Source: an uncultured Colwellia sp. (lineage in GTDB: Bacteria; Pseudomonadota; Gammaproteobacteria; Enterobacterales; Alteromonadaceae). From it: a DNA stretch of 48,263 nucleotides. The stretch lies in contig CAJXYE010000032.1 in the NCBI GenBank assembly GCA_913063325.1, forward strand, positions 1 to 48,263, in the 5' to 3' direction. The notes under the pieces are model-generated. The model saw only the letters and a program-made list of their open reading frames with translations. It was not told where the DNA came from and ran no database searches. Shown here piece after piece: positions 46,737 to 48,263 of the stretch (the first letter of the stretch is position 1; each line of letters opens with the position of its first letter). Made by a program: the position numbers and the translations under genes.

Positions 46737-47414
46737 ATGGAGCTATGTGAAATTATCGCAAAAGGAATAGTTGCTTTTATTGTTGCAGCGGGAGCTGCGA
46801 GATTAGGTATATATTACTTTTTTATACAAAAAGAATACGAGCTTGTGAAGAGTAGATATCTTGATGGCTCTATTGACCTCCTTTTAGCTGAACTTGAAAA
46901 TGGTTTAAGTATAACTAGTCATAATTATAGTCGGGCTTTAAATGTTATCAAAGCATATAGAGACCAAAAAAATGGTTTTGAGTTAGCTGAGCTAACTAAA
47001 GGCTTTATTGATGTTAGTTCTCCTCAGTTTCATCATGTAGCAAACCATAGGCTGCAAATTTTAACTGGCAGTGATATTTTTTGGAGTACATACCAACTAG
47101 CCTTATCTTATATTTCTAATGCTAATATAATATTAACAACTGAAATTATTGATGTTATCCGTATGAAAGAAACTACGGATAACATCAGCATAGATAGAGC
47201 AGAGTTAATTGATCCTATGGTTCAAGAAGCTACAGAGCAACATGAGTTAGGTTTCAAATACAGTAAGCTAATTCACCAATTTCAGATCATATCTGACCTA
47301 TTGGAAAGAAATAAAATGACTTTTAATCAGATAGAAACCTTTCGTAATAAAAAAGAGGTAATTCAGGTTGTAGCAATGCTTAAGAGTGATTTTTCTGTAG
47401 AATTATCAGAGTAA
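46737..47414 (+). CDS. Cassette 4: membrane-anchored protein of unknown function
   Basis: 225 residues from the ATG at 46737. The frame runs upstream into attC3, but that part cannot belong to the cassette gene. One N-terminal membrane helix (about 7-27, IAKGIVAFIVAAGAARLGIYYFF) is followed by a cytoplasmic, mostly helical domain. No family was recognised. It resembles single-pass hypothetical proteins often found in integron arrays. Confidence 0.78.
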   Translation: MELCEIIAKGIVAFIVAAGAARLGIYYFFIQKEYELVKSRYLDGSIDLLLAELENGLSITSHNYSRALNVIKAYRDQKNGFELAELTKGFIDVSSPQFHHVANHRLQILTGSDIFWSTYQLALSYISNANIILTTEIIDVIRMKETTDNISIDRAELIDPMVQEATEQHELGFKYSKLIHQFQIISDLLERNKMTFNQIETFRNKKEVIQVVAMLKSDFSVELSE

Positions 47415-47425
47415 TAAAACAACTG

Positions 47426-47518
47426 CATATAAGTTGCTTAAACGGACACAAACAGCTGGCTGTGCTCGTTCCTCGCTATTATAGCCAGCCATTTTAGCCG
47501 CTTAGCAAAGCGTTATCG
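47426..47518 (+). other. attC4, recombination site after cassette 4 with altered left core
   Basis: The right end, AAAGCGTTATC, has the GTT core (exchange point after G47512), and GCTGGCT/AGCCAGC pair in the middle. The left end reads CATATAAGTTGC; the AAC triplet found in the other three is missing, as if CAA had been lost from ATATAACAAGTTGC. Confidence 0.78.
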
Positions 47519-48149
47519 ATACAAAACCTAATCTGAAAAAGCATTATAGCTGTAATGTTTCACGTCTTCTTTGTGGTAGCTAGTGACCTTAGAACAATAA
47601 ATACTGGTAGTTTTTCCCTTATCAAAAGCTAACATCAAAAAAGTGCGCTTTCCTGACTAAAACAGAAATCTAGATAACGACTGGTCTATGATCATAAAGC
47701 GGACGCTCGGTGATTAAGGATTTAGTTTTCAGCTAAACGTTAATTAATGCGTCATTGCAAACGCAGTCAGGCCGTTGAGTGCCACTTTGAACCGTTAGCT
47801 AAGGTTGTTCCACACTTCACGACAAATAAAAAAGTGGACATGCAAGCTAATTCATTAATGGACAATCATGAGTTTGAAGGGGGTATTTTTTTGATTCATT
47901 AAAGCAGTTCATAAGTAGCTGAAAATAGAAATGACATCAGTTAAGGTGCAATCGTTAGTTATATAAGTTAGGTACCGTATATTGTGGCTAATGGCGAGAA
48001 AGTTTTGGTGAAATTGCGCTTTTGATTCAGGATAATTTATTCTGTATCTATTGAAATACTTTTGTATTTCAATAGATAACCAACACGTTGCGGGTTAGGT
48101 ACTAGTGAAAAAAGTGTAAAGTTTCATTGCGGTTAGCCCTTACATGCTG
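47519..48149. other. Gene-free DNA right of the cassette array
   Basis: No credible ORF in about 630 bp. It contains a segment similar to one on the left side of the array (47564-47605), a poor attC-like palindrome near 47731-47800, and a hairpin at 48045. It may hold degraded cassettes. Confidence 0.55.
48045..48078. repeat. Perfect 15-bp hairpin
   Basis: TATCTATTGAAATAC (48045-48059) and its complement (48064-48078) flank TTTT. No U-tract follows rightward. Role unknown. Confidence 0.8.
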
Positions 48150-48263
48150 TTAACGCTTTATCTCAGCAAGCTGTTGTTCTAATTCTTTTATTTTTGCTTT
48201 GGCTTGCTCTGCGTTGTTAGTTAACCGTTCAAATGTTGATACTTGATTATGTTTCATCAACTC
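48150..48263 (-). CDS. Partial ORF at the window edge, unidentified
   Basis: The frame is open to the window end, so the start may lie outside; the first ATG inside the window would be at 48257, giving 35 residues. The visible C-terminus is charged and helical (FERLTNNAEQAKAKIKELEQ...) and looks like a coiled coil. It is too short to identify. Confidence 0.4.
   Translation of the reverse strand, partial: ELMKHNQVSTFERLTNNAEQAKAKIKELEQQLAEIKR

Noticed and set aside
47552..47629. 25-residue ORF right of the array
   Set aside because: It is too short, lacks a ribosome binding site and overlaps the sequence similar to the left flank.
47731..47800. Possible fifth, degenerate attC (AGCTAAACG ... 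CCGTTAGCT)
   Set aside because: The cores pair only loosely, the inner arms do not form a convincing attC stem, and no gene precedes it.

Overview
The window reads as a chromosomal segment of a low-G+C marine gammaproteobacterium, most like Colwellia or a close relative in the Alteromonadales. This is inferred from the AT-rich bases, the PEP-CTERM proteins, the many signalling genes, the MITE-like repeats and the bamD / rluD-pgeF-clpB gene order. No rRNA or tRNA gene, complete transposase, integrase or CRISPR array was found.

Layout. 1-5.8 kb: a secreted subtilisin-like protease, a truncated IS110-family transposase with structured non-coding DNA upstream of it, a heptanucleotide tandem repeat, a PEP-CTERM protein and a DUF4124 protein. 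5.9-15 kb: housekeeping genes, namely clpB, pgeF, rluD, bamD, a second PEP-CTERM protein, a PII protein (glnB type), nadE and a lone pseudopilin. 15-24 kb: an orphan periplasmic binding protein diverges from an export system (HlyD adaptor, MacB-type ATPase, double-FtsX permease) followed by a sigma-54 response regulator and its histidine kinase. A GG-N10-GC promoter with an upstream inverted repeat suggests that the regulator controls the exporter. 24-31 kb: small metabolic and membrane genes, including a cupin gene split by a 270-bp MITE-like insertion whose removal restores the frame, and a second MITE-like element just upstream of rluE. 31-44 kb: a truncated globin next to a PAS-GGDEF protein, an RND efflux pair, an Aer-like chemoreceptor, cytochrome b561, a PhoD-like phosphatase and an MFS transporter.

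44.3-47.5 kb is the most unusual part: four promoterless-looking genes, all on the + strand, each followed by an attC-like site (conserved ends with AAC and GTT triplets and complementary inner arms). This is an integron cassette array with no integrase in view (CALIN-like, or the fragment of a larger integron). The first cassette encodes a PD-(D/E)XK nuclease-like protein and the other three encode unrecognised membrane proteins. A strong-looking promoter ends at the first recombination-like GTTAGC, where an integron Pc promoter would sit. The last 0.6 kb is nearly gene-free, ending in a partial minus-strand ORF cut by the window edge.

Most enzyme and transporter calls rest on clear motifs. 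Start codons were moved from TTG or GTG extensions to an internal ATG where a signal peptide or ribosome binding site supported it. Promoters, MITEs and attC sites were found by eye and have not been tested computationally.
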